A stretch of DNA of 64,000 bases from Enorma massiliensis phI (GTDB lineage: Bacteria > Actinomycetota > Coriobacteriia > Coriobacteriales > Coriobacteriaceae). Shown here piece after piece: positions 27,199 through 35,255 of this stretch. The position numbers were made by a program, and so were the translations under genes. The stretch's first letter is position 1; each line of letters begins with the position of its first letter. The notes beneath the pieces are model-generated. The model saw only the letters and a program-made list of their open reading frames with translations. It searched no databases and was not told the origin of the DNA. Location: assembly GCF_000311845.1 (NCBI RefSeq), contig NZ_HE978574.1:1-64000 (forward strand), read 5' to 3'.

Positions 27199-29454
27199 AT
27201 GATCATGGTTTCGCTCCTCCTACCGCTCCCCTACGTCAACCTCCACCGCAACGACGAGGCATGGCGCCAGCTTTGCGCCAGCCAGCTGGTAGAGCACCTC
27301 GCTGTCAAGAACGCTGAGCGCATCGAGGCGCTGTGCACCGATGCCGCATTCGAGCTCGTTCCCCGCGATCCAGCTGGGCGCTGCTTCATCGGCGTTCCGG
27401 AAGACATCGCCGCCGCTCCCGGATTCGGCGACGCAATCGAGCTCATCACCGGGGCTACGGAGGCGCACGTTGCCGACTTGGAATATGGCATCGGCAACGA
27501 TACGGTCGAGCAGATCGACGGGTTCCGCGGCTTTGACGACCTTGCCGAGCGCCTGGGCGACCCTGGCGCGCTCGCTCAGGTAAAGAGCAGCGCCGCAAAG
27601 CTCGTGGAGGGCATCCTGGCCGATGCGCGCGCCATCTGGAACGAGGAGCGTGCCCGGCACGAACTGTGGTACGGCAACGTCTACCAGGCGGTTGCCGGGC
27701 CGTTCGTGGACCCGGAAAGCGTCTCATGGCTCGAAGACGAGGATGTTCCCCCTATTGCCGAGATGCCTCGAAGCCTAAAGGGCTACTACCCGGCATCATT
27801 CTTCCCCTCCGGCAAGTACCCCTTCACGGCTCACGACGTGCCGTTCGACGTCGAAGCTGGCCTCGATGCCGAAGCGGATCTGCCGCGAGGATATCGTGTT
27901 GAGAGCTGGGTTCGCCCACAGTCGACCGACCTGTGCCAGGGCTCCGATGCGCACGTGGCAAGCATCTACCAGCGCTGGCAGCAGCGCGGCTTCGACGGAC
28001 AGCCGCGCGTCGTCTACAGAGGGCCGTTCGCAATCGACGGACGGTACTTCTACCTTTCCGGCGCTGTGTTCCGCTCAACCTGGCAGACGGTCGTTGTAGG
28101 CAGCCTCGGCTCCGTAGCAGACGGGCACCTGCACATCTTTACGCTTTCGAAGTCTTTTGAGAGCGAGAGCGCTCCGGACGAGGAGTACGCGGGGCGCGTC
28201 GCAGATGCCATCGAGGGCGCGCTGCGGTCGATGGCGGCCAATCTTTGCAGCGAGCGCTACCCCACCGGAAGCTTGCTGCTCTGCTCGCCCGCCTTCGAAT
28301 CCACCAACCTCAACCACCTTACCACCATCCTTGCCAGCGGGTTTGTAAACATGCCGACGCTCAGCGTGACGCTCGGCGAAGCGCTCGAGGAGGCAGCCTC
28401 GAAGCACTACCAGGCCCCCGTCAAAGCCGACATCATCAAGACCGACCAACGGACCGGAGATTTCGAGAGCCGTATCGTGCGCATGAGCCTACCTGGCCCT
28501 CATGCCTGCGATATCTATCTCGACCTCGTGTGCAGGGACGATCACTTCTTCGTGGAGCTTCTCACAACCTGCGATTTTAACGATGAGAAGACCTCTGATG
28601 TGGTGTTCGACGCGCAGGACGCGGTGCTCGATGCCTGTGATGGCATGGGCGCATGGCAGACGCATGCCGCGTTGAACGAGCCCCGGCTCTACAGCACGGT
28701 GCTCGAGGTGTTCCTGCCGCACTTCCGCCCGGACTCCGCAAAGCTGATCCAGACGCTTACGAACGAGGATGTTCCGCGCCTGATGGGGGAGGACGGTTGG
28801 CACTCACGCGTTGAATCCCGCGACGAAGTGGACGACGGCGGCATGCGCGTGCTGGAGATCAGCCTGCACGACGACGAGCATTGCCTCACCTGCTTTATGC
28901 GCACCCTCATCTGCGGCGATACTGCCACGATGACGCTCGGCATCCTCTATAACGAGGGCTATGCGCCGTGCGCGGAGGCGGATGGCTTTATCGATAACTT
29001 CACGGCAACCGGCATCGCCCTGGCCCGGACCCTGTTCGCCGTGGTGCCCGAGGGCGCTCAGGATACAACCGAGCGATGGAGCCCGGAGCTTTCCATCGCG
29101 CTCTGCGAGCGCTGCCGTGATGCCTTGGGCGGCGTGGTCGAACCGCCGTTCTTGGCAGATTTCGAACGGGTAGACAACGAAGCCGAGGCGCCCACAGCGG
29201 CCGATGCCGCCGCGGGCAATGAGCCCGCGGCAGAGGGCACTGTCGAGGCAGACGGCAACGCCGGCGCGGCGGAGGCCAATGCAACGGCCAGCGAAGAACC
29301 GCTTCCCGCGGCGGCAGCCGCGCCCGATGCAAGCACCAGCCCGGCGGCATCGTCCGACGAGGCACCCACCCCGAAGTTCTGCTACAACTGCGGCTCCGCG
29401 CTTGAGCCAGGCGTGCGCTTCTGCTCTCACTGCGGCACGCAGGTCGCGCGGTAA
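27199..29454 (+). CDS. Large hypothetical protein with C-terminal zinc ribbon
   Basis: At 751 residues this is the largest protein in the cluster. It has no membrane helix or clear signal peptide. Residues 1-660 are a globular acidic region without a motif I know; two stretches of similar flavour (about 275-400 and 420-610) hint at internally repeated domains. A 60-residue Ala/Glu linker leads to a ribbon with Cys728, 731, 742 and 745. This mirrors the first gene of the cluster (soluble domain, linker, C-terminal ribbon). AAAGGAAGCACCTC precedes the ATG. A GGGAGGG hairpin follows the gene. Function unknown. Confidence 0.78.
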   Translation: MIMVSLLLPLPYVNLHRNDEAWRQLCASQLVEHLAVKNAERIEALCTDAAFELVPRDPAGRCFIGVPEDIAAAPGFGDAIELITGATEAHVADLEYGIGNDTVEQIDGFRGFDDLAERLGDPGALAQVKSSAAKLVEGILADARAIWNEERARHELWYGNVYQAVAGPFVDPESVSWLEDEDVPPIAEMPRSLKGYYPASFFPSGKYPFTAHDVPFDVEAGLDAEADLPRGYRVESWVRPQSTDLCQGSDAHVASIYQRWQQRGFDGQPRVVYRGPFAIDGRYFYLSGAVFRSTWQTVVVGSLGSVADGHLHIFTLSKSFESESAPDEEYAGRVADAIEGALRSMAANLCSERYPTGSLLLCSPAFESTNLNHLTTILASGFVNMPTLSVTLGEALEEAASKHYQAPVKADIIKTDQRTGDFESRIVRMSLPGPHACDIYLDLVCRDDHFFVELLTTCDFNDEKTSDVVFDAQDAVLDACDGMGAWQTHAALNEPRLYSTVLEVFLPHFRPDSAKLIQTLTNEDVPRLMGEDGWHSRVESRDEVDDGGMRVLEISLHDDEHCLTCFMRTLICGDTATMTLGILYNEGYAPCAEADGFIDNFTATGIALARTLFAVVPEGAQDTTERWSPELSIALCERCRDALGGVVEPPFLADFERVDNEAEAPTAADAAAGNEPAAEGTVEADGNAGAAEANATASEEPLPAAAAAPDASTSPAASSDEAPTPKFCYNCGSALEPGVRFCSHCGTQVAR

Positions 29455-29524
29455 CGGCGGGCAGCCGCTATTCTCCCCATAGCTACCGCCCTCTTTCTGC
29501 CTCCTGCCGTAGCCACTCCCTTCC

Positions 29525-29571
29525 CGCCCTCCCCAAAGCTAGCCGTTCAGCCTCTTGCCCTGGGGAGGGCG
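29525..29571 (+). terminator. Hairpin closing the first zinc-ribbon sub-block
   Basis: Perfect 11-bp arms CGCCCTCCCCA and TGGGGAGGGCG lie 70 nt after the large ribbon gene and are followed by TTGTATT. The loop is 25 nt. The surrounding 29455-29763 spacer has no gene and also holds the second promoter module. Confidence 0.6.
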
Positions 29572-29629
29572 TTGTATTGGCCGGTTGCGAACGCCCTCCA
29601 CCGTCCCCCATTTCTTATAAATTAGAACC

Positions 29630-29670
29630 CTTTCAAAACCTATTTTTAGAGCTATCAATTTTCTTATACT
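29630..29670 (+). promoter_or_regulatory. Two-part promoter-like module, copy 2
   Basis: CTTTCAAAACCT (29630-29641) and TTCTTATACT (29661-29670) are 19 bp apart, matching the module at 22738-22779. The sequence between the two boxes is not conserved, so the boxes stand out as the functional part. The lipoprotein gene starts 93 nt downstream. Confidence 0.7.
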
Positions 29671-29763
29671 TACATCAGCAGCGTGAAGTGGTTTCGAGCA
29701 ACGCTTTCTGCACCCCGAAGCCATCTCTCGCATACCCCACTGCGCCACAAGAAAGGAACGTCC

Positions 29764-30762
29764 ATGAGCACCTCAGCTTTTGCTCCCACCTCCCCTGGCC
29801 GTCGCCTCGTATGGGCCATCCTCGGCATCGTTGCTTCGTGCTTCCTTGCCCTCTCCCTTACCGCCTGTTCATCGGCGCCGGACCTCCAAGCGTTCCAAGA
29901 CGCCTTCGCCGAGCAGGAAGCAGACCTTCTTGAGGGCGTGGCGCTCAATGACCATGTGGAACCGAGCGACTACAGCTTCTCGTTCGACCTGAGCGAACCC
30001 ACCACGGAAGACGGCGTCACCAGCACAAGCGGCACCGTGACCGTTGCAAACGATAGCTTCCAAACGGTTTATGACGTCACGGGAACCTTCCAGGACGATA
30101 CCTACCAGTTCTCGGTCCAGGAGGGCCAGACCACGCCCATTGCCGGCGTCGATTTTGATGATGACCATGACTTCGGCGACGCCGAAAGCGAGCTCGTGAG
30201 CGACAACGCCTGCGAGGTCACCACCACCCAGACCATCGACACGTGGTTCGCGACCATCAGCTTCGATAAGACCTACCGCTACGAGTTCGTGAACGATGCC
30301 GTGGGCAGCTACTGGTCGTTCGCGGGCGAGAGCGTCAACTCCTCGAACATCGCATACAAAGAGGGCGCACTCGACGGCTCATACTCCTACACCTCGGATT
30401 CCATGAGCGAAGGTTCGTTCACAACGTTCGAGATCTCCAATTTCAACGCCACCGACGGCACCTTCACGGTGAACTATGCAAACAGCTACGCCTCGGGAAC
30501 GGCGCAGTGCACGCTCGAGACCATCGAGCTCGATGAGGACTCCCTGGAGCAGGCGCAGAACGACGGCACGGCGGTGGCCGATGCTTATCAGTTCCATTTC
30601 GTGGGCGATAGCCCCGAAGACCGCGACGTGACCATCGAGGGCTACCTCTCGCAGGAAAACAACAGCATCGTGTCCAACAGCTGGCTGCCATCCTCGGGCT
30701 TCGATGTTATGGGCTACGCGCAGGTGGTGTACGGCACGGTCTCCGGCACGCTCGTGAAGTAA
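29764..30762 (+). CDS. Predicted lipoprotein of the zinc-ribbon cluster
   Basis: The 332-residue protein has a signal peptide with lipobox LTAC (Cys35), followed by an acidic helical segment (PDLQAFQDAFAEQEADLLEG) and a long beta-rich region with many Thr/Ser/Asp. The middle part reads as two similar beta-sandwich-like units (about 60-130 and 150-280), but I cannot name a family. It is the first gene after promoter module 2. ATG 29764 follows AAAGGAACGTCC. The protein is expected on the outer membrane face, presumably working with the membrane-anchored ribbon proteins downstream. Confidence 0.78.
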   Translation: MSTSAFAPTSPGRRLVWAILGIVASCFLALSLTACSSAPDLQAFQDAFAEQEADLLEGVALNDHVEPSDYSFSFDLSEPTTEDGVTSTSGTVTVANDSFQTVYDVTGTFQDDTYQFSVQEGQTTPIAGVDFDDDHDFGDAESELVSDNACEVTTTQTIDTWFATISFDKTYRYEFVNDAVGSYWSFAGESVNSSNIAYKEGALDGSYSYTSDSMSEGSFTTFEISNFNATDGTFTVNYANSYASGTAQCTLETIELDEDSLEQAQNDGTAVADAYQFHFVGDSPEDRDVTIEGYLSQENNSIVSNSWLPSSGFDVMGYAQVVYGTVSGTLVK

Positions 30763-30826
30763 GTTGACTGAACGCTGACGGGCGGACTCGCCGCTGAGAC
30801 CGCCCTCATGTTTGAAAGGAGCTGCG

Positions 30827-32191
30827 ATGTTTTGCCCTCAATGCGGCAGCAAGCAACCAGATAATGCCCAGTTCTGCGCGCAATGCGGCGCACCGCTCGC
30901 TATGGCAGGCGACGCGAACGAGCCCCAGGTCGCACCGGAGCCGACGATGAGCGCCGAGCCAGAAGCGTCTGACGCCCCAGCATCCGTCGCCGAGACCGTC
31001 GTTATGCCCACCACGAGCCCCGAGCCCGAGGCCACAGACGCTAAGCCCGCGGAATCTGAGCCCGCCGAGGGCGCTGCGGCCGATGCATCCGCAACCTCCG
31101 CTCCCGCTCCCTCTCCCGAGAAGCCGAAGCGCAAGAGCCACCGCACCGCCATCATCGCGGGAGCCATCGCGGCCGCGCTCGTCTGCGGCGGAGGAGCAGG
31201 CGGCATGATCTGGTGGCAGGGCGAGCAGGCGCGCATTGCAGAGGAGGCCCGCATCGCCGCGGAGGAGCAGGCGGCCTATGAAGCAGCCCACCAGAAGTAC
31301 CCCATCCAGCTCATCATTCAATGCGAAGGCCTCGATACCGCCACGGGAACGATGATTCCCCTGCACGTGACGGGCACGGACTTCGAGGGTAACGAGGTAG
31401 ACGAGCTCTTCTTCACCAACCAGAACGGCGCGGGCGTCGAACTCATGCAGGGCGACTACGTGTTCGAAGTCCCCGCCTCCCCCATCGCAGCCGATGGCAC
31501 CATCTACGACGTAGCCGCGCCCACAGCGAGCGGCCTGGGCGGTGCCGTACACGAGGACGGCACGTTCGAGACGCAGAACGTGCTCATGCTCGAGCCCATC
31601 GACGCCGCCGACGTCACCGACGACCAGATCGAGGCCGCGTACGATATGGCGGTGCAAGGCGGCTGCGAGAACGCCGACGAACTGCGCGACGCCGCCATCG
31701 CGCGGCGAGACGAAGCCGTCGAGCAGCTCGAAAGCGGTTCGTTCGACGCCACGTCCTACAGCTTCTCCATCCCCGAGCAGTGGGTTGGCCGCGTGAGCGT
31801 GGCGATCGACGGTGATACCGTCACGATTGCCCCGAACGACCAGCCGAACCACGAGCTCTGCACGCTTAAGGTGATCGAGGGCGGGCGGACGAGCGCTGGA
31901 GACATCAGCAAGGCCACGGTTGAGGTATGCGACCTGGGTGACGGGCGCACCGTTATTGCCAGTGTGCCCAACTACTGCTATCTCATACCGTATGCGCTCG
32001 ACACGAACAGCACGGACCCCGGCGACTTCTACACACAGAGTGAAGCGGATGAGCTGGTCGACCTCCAAACCCTCGGGGCATCCACCTACGACGACGCCCT
32101 CGCAGCATGGAACAACAACCCCGGCGTTGGCCTCACGAACCCATCCAACCCCCTCTTCCAGCACTTCACGCAATCGGTCTCGGTGCGCTAG
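30827..32191 (+). CDS. Zinc-ribbon, single-pass membrane protein with large extracellular domain
   Basis: The 454-residue protein has an N-terminal ribbon (Cys3, 6, 17, 20), an acidic Pro/Ala/Glu linker (about 25-98), a KPKRKSHR stop-transfer patch, one membrane helix (about 107-129), a short Ala/Glu coil and an extracellular region of about 300 residues. The last region has an Ig-like start (KYPIQLIIQCEG) and a helical middle (DELRDAAIARRDEAVEQLE). The arrangement resembles TcaA-type proteins of Firmicutes (ribbon in, domain out), without proof of homology. ATG 30827 follows AAAGGAGCTGCG. Confidence 0.82.
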   Translation: MFCPQCGSKQPDNAQFCAQCGAPLAMAGDANEPQVAPEPTMSAEPEASDAPASVAETVVMPTTSPEPEATDAKPAESEPAEGAAADASATSAPAPSPEKPKRKSHRTAIIAGAIAAALVCGGGAGGMIWWQGEQARIAEEARIAAEEQAAYEAAHQKYPIQLIIQCEGLDTATGTMIPLHVTGTDFEGNEVDELFFTNQNGAGVELMQGDYVFEVPASPIAADGTIYDVAAPTASGLGGAVHEDGTFETQNVLMLEPIDAADVTDDQIEAAYDMAVQGGCENADELRDAAIARRDEAVEQLESGSFDATSYSFSIPEQWVGRVSVAIDGDTVTIAPNDQPNHELCTLKVIEGGRTSAGDISKATVEVCDLGDGRTVIASVPNYCYLIPYALDTNSTDPGDFYTQSEADELVDLQTLGASTYDDALAAWNNNPGVGLTNPSNPLFQHFTQSVSVR

Positions 32192-32241
32192 CGATGCTCG
32201 CGGTTCGCGACATAAAGAGATGCGCGCGGAACGGGCGCGCG

Positions 32242-33801
32242 CTAGAGCAGCCGCTCCCTCAGGCGCTGGACGATCTCGTCCTTGTTGTTCAGGAGCTCTT
32301 CCTGCAAGGGCTTATGAAGGATTCGCCTCCAGTCGAGGCCGTCGCGCATACACCGGGCAAACAGCTCGGTGCCCCATCCCTCATTGCGAATGGAATCGTG
32401 GAGCTCGTTTTTGAGCTTGGGCCACTTGTTGAGGATCCCGCGCACCTCTTTGAGCGCGTCGTCGAACGACTGGTCCTCCCGCTGGAGCTCTCGAGCGATC
32501 TCGGTGACGGAAATTCCGCCGTTGAAATGCTCGTCCCCTTGGAACAGCTCGCGCGCCCGCTTCGTGCGCATGCTCTTCAGGCGGTTCTTCGCCTCGTTCT
32601 TGCACTTCTCGCTGCAGAACAGGCGCTCGCGCCCGCGGTGGGACACAAGCGAGAACGGCTTGCCGCAGTTACCGCAGTACCCGATGCGCACCTTTTCGAT
32701 GCTGCTGGAGTACTCGTACCAAAGCCAGGCGAGGTAGTTCGGAAAGCGCAGGTGGCCGGTCTTTTCGTCTGCGTAGAACACGTCGAGGCGCGCTTCTTGG
32801 AGGTGCGCCGCAACGAGCAGGCGCACGAGCGAGGCGATGGGCGAGCAATCCGCATCGTCGAAGGGCACCTCCTCCATCGTGTGCACCGCATTCTGGGCGA
32901 GCCCGTACGCATCGGAATCGCGCGTGCTTCGCAGCCCCTCGCCATCGGCGCCAGGCTGATCGAAGTAGCGAAACACCTGGGCATCGATGCCGGCATCGAA
33001 GTCGAAAGCACGGCTCAGCGCAAGGTAATCGGGAAGGCTCATCTCATGCTCGAACGAGACGACATGCAGGTACAGCACGACATTCGGTCCTACGTCGGCC
33101 TCCTCCTTCACCGAGAGGAAGGCGTAGTTGATGCGCCCCTCGCGCTCTTCGCGGCGCACGAAGGGGGCTTCCAGATGCCGAGCATATTCCGGGTCGACGG
33201 CTCGCGAGATGACGATGAGATCGAACTGCGTGCTCGTTGCCGGGTTCGTGAGACGGTATTTGGAAATATTGCTGAAGGCCCCACCGTTCAGTGCGGCAAC
33301 GCTCATCGTTCCCTCGAGCTTCGAGGCAACCTGCTGAAGACGCGTCGCAAGAACCGCCAGGATGGCAGCCGAGCTCCAGACGCTCACGCGCTCCTCGCTA
33401 GACGCCCCGAACAAGGGGCCGTACTTGCAGGCGAACCGATAGAGGTCTTCCGCATGAACCCGCTCGACGTCTCGCGGAGCGCATGGCTCCCCCGCCGCAT
33501 CGGCAGGATCGCCGGCATCTTGGACGGCGCCATCTTGCGCAGGCGGTTCCGGCTCGACGATCTCGTGGCGAACGCACTCTGCGAGCTCAAGCAAGGTGAT
33601 GTGATTCGACCGCTCGCCGGAATCGTCCGGCGCCGCGGCAGCGCGCGCTTCGTCAACAGGCAGGGGCTCAAAGCGGAACGCCTGCCACGCGCCCGTATCC
33701 TTGTCGCTAGCATCAGCCCCGTCGACGATGGGCAGCACCGACCGACAGGGAACCTGGCCGCGCGTCGTTCGTATCTGCAGAAACGGATCGAGTTCGCTCA
33801 T
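32242..33801 (-). CDS. Hypothetical protein with CGNR-like zinc finger, opposite strand
   Basis: The 519-residue protein is the only leftward gene inside the cluster. The N-terminal two thirds are soluble and unrecognised. Residues 373-420 form a zinc finger, YCGNCGKPF then LFCSEKCKNEAKNR, with Cys376, 379, 396 and 400 and a basic RLKSMRTKRARELF tail, like the CGNR-type fingers of putative transcription factors. The last 100 residues are helical and charged. GAGGAGGGGAGACG precedes the ATG. It is convergent with the gene on its left and divergent from the gene on its right, so it could be a regulator of the cluster; that is inference. Confidence 0.75.
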   Translation of the reverse strand: MSELDPFLQIRTTRGQVPCRSVLPIVDGADASDKDTGAWQAFRFEPLPVDEARAAAAPDDSGERSNHITLLELAECVRHEIVEPEPPAQDGAVQDAGDPADAAGEPCAPRDVERVHAEDLYRFACKYGPLFGASSEERVSVWSSAAILAVLATRLQQVASKLEGTMSVAALNGGAFSNISKYRLTNPATSTQFDLIVISRAVDPEYARHLEAPFVRREEREGRINYAFLSVKEEADVGPNVVLYLHVVSFEHEMSLPDYLALSRAFDFDAGIDAQVFRYFDQPGADGEGLRSTRDSDAYGLAQNAVHTMEEVPFDDADCSPIASLVRLLVAAHLQEARLDVFYADEKTGHLRFPNYLAWLWYEYSSSIEKVRIGYCGNCGKPFSLVSHRGRERLFCSEKCKNEAKNRLKSMRTKRARELFQGDEHFNGGISVTEIARELQREDQSFDDALKEVRGILNKWPKLKNELHDSIRNEGWGTELFARCMRDGLDWRRILHKPLQEELLNNKDEIVQRLRERLL

Positions 33802-33866
33802 CGTCTCCCCTCCTCGCCGTTCGGCCTAATCATACAACGCGTTTCGATTCAATCCGGGAGTTCGTT

Positions 33867-34061
33867 ATGAAATGCAGGATTTGCGGCACCAAAAACGATG
33901 ACTATCTTCTCTACTGCGTGATGTGCGGCGCGCGCCTCCCGGAACGAACCGACCCCGGAAGCGCGCCGGCCCAGAAGGACGGTTCTTCCCACAAGGGTGC
34001 TCCCGCGCGCACCACGCCGCAGCCAAACCAGTCCGCTCAGCACAGCCATCACACACGGTAA
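33867..34061 (+). CDS. 64-residue zinc-ribbon protein
   Basis: The protein is little more than a ribbon, MKCRICGTKNDDYLLYCVMCG (Cys3, 6, 17, 20), followed by 40 hydrophilic, Pro/Gln/His-rich residues. There is no membrane segment. GGGAGTTCGTT precedes the ATG and the stop lies 9 nt before the next ribbon gene, so it is a genuine member of the row and not a fragment. It might act as a soluble competitor or partner of the membrane-anchored ribbons; no evidence decides this. Confidence 0.75.
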   Translation: MKCRICGTKNDDYLLYCVMCGARLPERTDPGSAPAQKDGSSHKGAPARTTPQPNQSAQHSHHTR

Positions 34062-34070
34062 GGAGACGCG

Positions 34071-35123
34071 ATGTATTGTCCACAGTGCGGATCGAGTATC
34101 GGCGAGAATGCGAGCTTCTGCCCGCAATGCGGAGCAAAGCTCGGCACGGCAACGGAGCAAGACGCCTCTCATAGCAGCACCGACGCGCCCGCTGGCTCCG
34201 AAACGACGTTTGCCGCCAGTGCATCATCCCATTCGAGCACGAACGCAACCGATCAACATGCGGCGCCCGCCCAAGAACCCGGTGCCGACACGTTTGCCGC
34301 GCAGGTATCGCGCGCTCAGACGCGGAGCAAGCGCCGCCTCCCGATGCTTCTCATCGTTGTCCTCGTTACCCTCGCGCTCGCTGCGACGGCTTTCGCCGCA
34401 ACGTATATCTACCAGAACATCATCCTTCCCCAGCTCGAAGAGCAGGCGCAACAGGATGCCGAGGCCGATCTTGCCGCGCAGCAAGAGGCAGAGGCGGAGG
34501 CCCAAGCGGCTGCGGAAGCGGAACAGCGCGCCATGTACGACGACCTGCTCACCACGTACCGCGATTCGCAAGCGCAGGACTGGGCGAATGCCAGCTCGTC
34601 CACGTTGAACGATCTTGCCTCCCTCGGCGTGATCGTTGACCTGCAGGAAGACATGAACGTGAGCGTCACATACGATGAGCTCACAAGCGGCACCGTTTCG
34701 TACGCCTACACCGATTTGGGCAACGATGGAACGCTCGACCTCGTGATTGGCGTGCTCACCGGCAGCGGCGACGAATACAAGCTTATCGGAGCCTTCTCCA
34801 CCGACGGCTCGGCCACGACCTCGCTCATGAACGGCTCGCTGCTCATGCGCGTCACCTGGGACGTAACCCGCGACGGCTACCTGCGCGCTCTCGGCTCCGG
34901 CGGTGCAGACTCCGCCTCGGTTCAGCTCTACACCGTGAAAAACGGCACCGCGGTCAGCGCGCAGCACCTGAGCCGTATTGGCACCAGCTACTATTCCTAC
35001 AACGACGACGGTTCAACGAGACCCACGGATTCCGACACCTTCAACACCGCCGCCGACGCAGCCCAGACATCATTTGACCTCGACTGGATGCCGCTGGAAG
35101 ACTTCACGCCCAGCTCTGAATAA
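34071..35123 (+). CDS. Zinc-ribbon single-pass membrane protein, paralogue 1
   Basis: The 350-residue protein has a ribbon (Cys3, 6, 17, 20), a Ser/Thr/Ala linker, basic TRSKRRLP, one membrane helix (about 91-112), an Ala/Glu/Gln coil (120-157) and an extracellular domain (158-350). The domain contains YRDSQAQDWANASS, DLASLGVI and YTDLGNDGTLDLVIG; the Asp-rich loop resembles the calcium-binding loop of FG-GAP/EF-hand type modules. The gene at 35256 is a clear paralogue sharing all three segments. AAGGAGACGCG precedes the ATG. Function unknown. Confidence 0.82.
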   Translation: MYCPQCGSSIGENASFCPQCGAKLGTATEQDASHSSTDAPAGSETTFAASASSHSSTNATDQHAAPAQEPGADTFAAQVSRAQTRSKRRLPMLLIVVLVTLALAATAFAATYIYQNIILPQLEEQAQQDAEADLAAQQEAEAEAQAAAEAEQRAMYDDLLTTYRDSQAQDWANASSSTLNDLASLGVIVDLQEDMNVSVTYDELTSGTVSYAYTDLGNDGTLDLVIGVLTGSGDEYKLIGAFSTDGSATTSLMNGSLLMRVTWDVTRDGYLRALGSGGADSASVQLYTVKNGTAVSAQHLSRIGTSYYSYNDDGSTRPTDSDTFNTAADAAQTSFDLDWMPLEDFTPSSE

Positions 35124-35255
35124 GTTGCATAGCGAAAGCCCATGGCGGTGGATATAAAAAGGTACCCCACCCCCAGGATATACCGAGTAGAATAATCCTA
35201 ATACCGGGGTCCCGACGCTTAGGCCCGAGACCCCGCTCGGTTGGGAAGGGGTGCC

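Noticed and set aside
32215-32241. GCGCGC-type hairpin between the convergent genes at 32191 and 32242 as a strong terminator
   Set aside because: The stem is short and made of simple GC alternation, and no T-tract follows on either strand.
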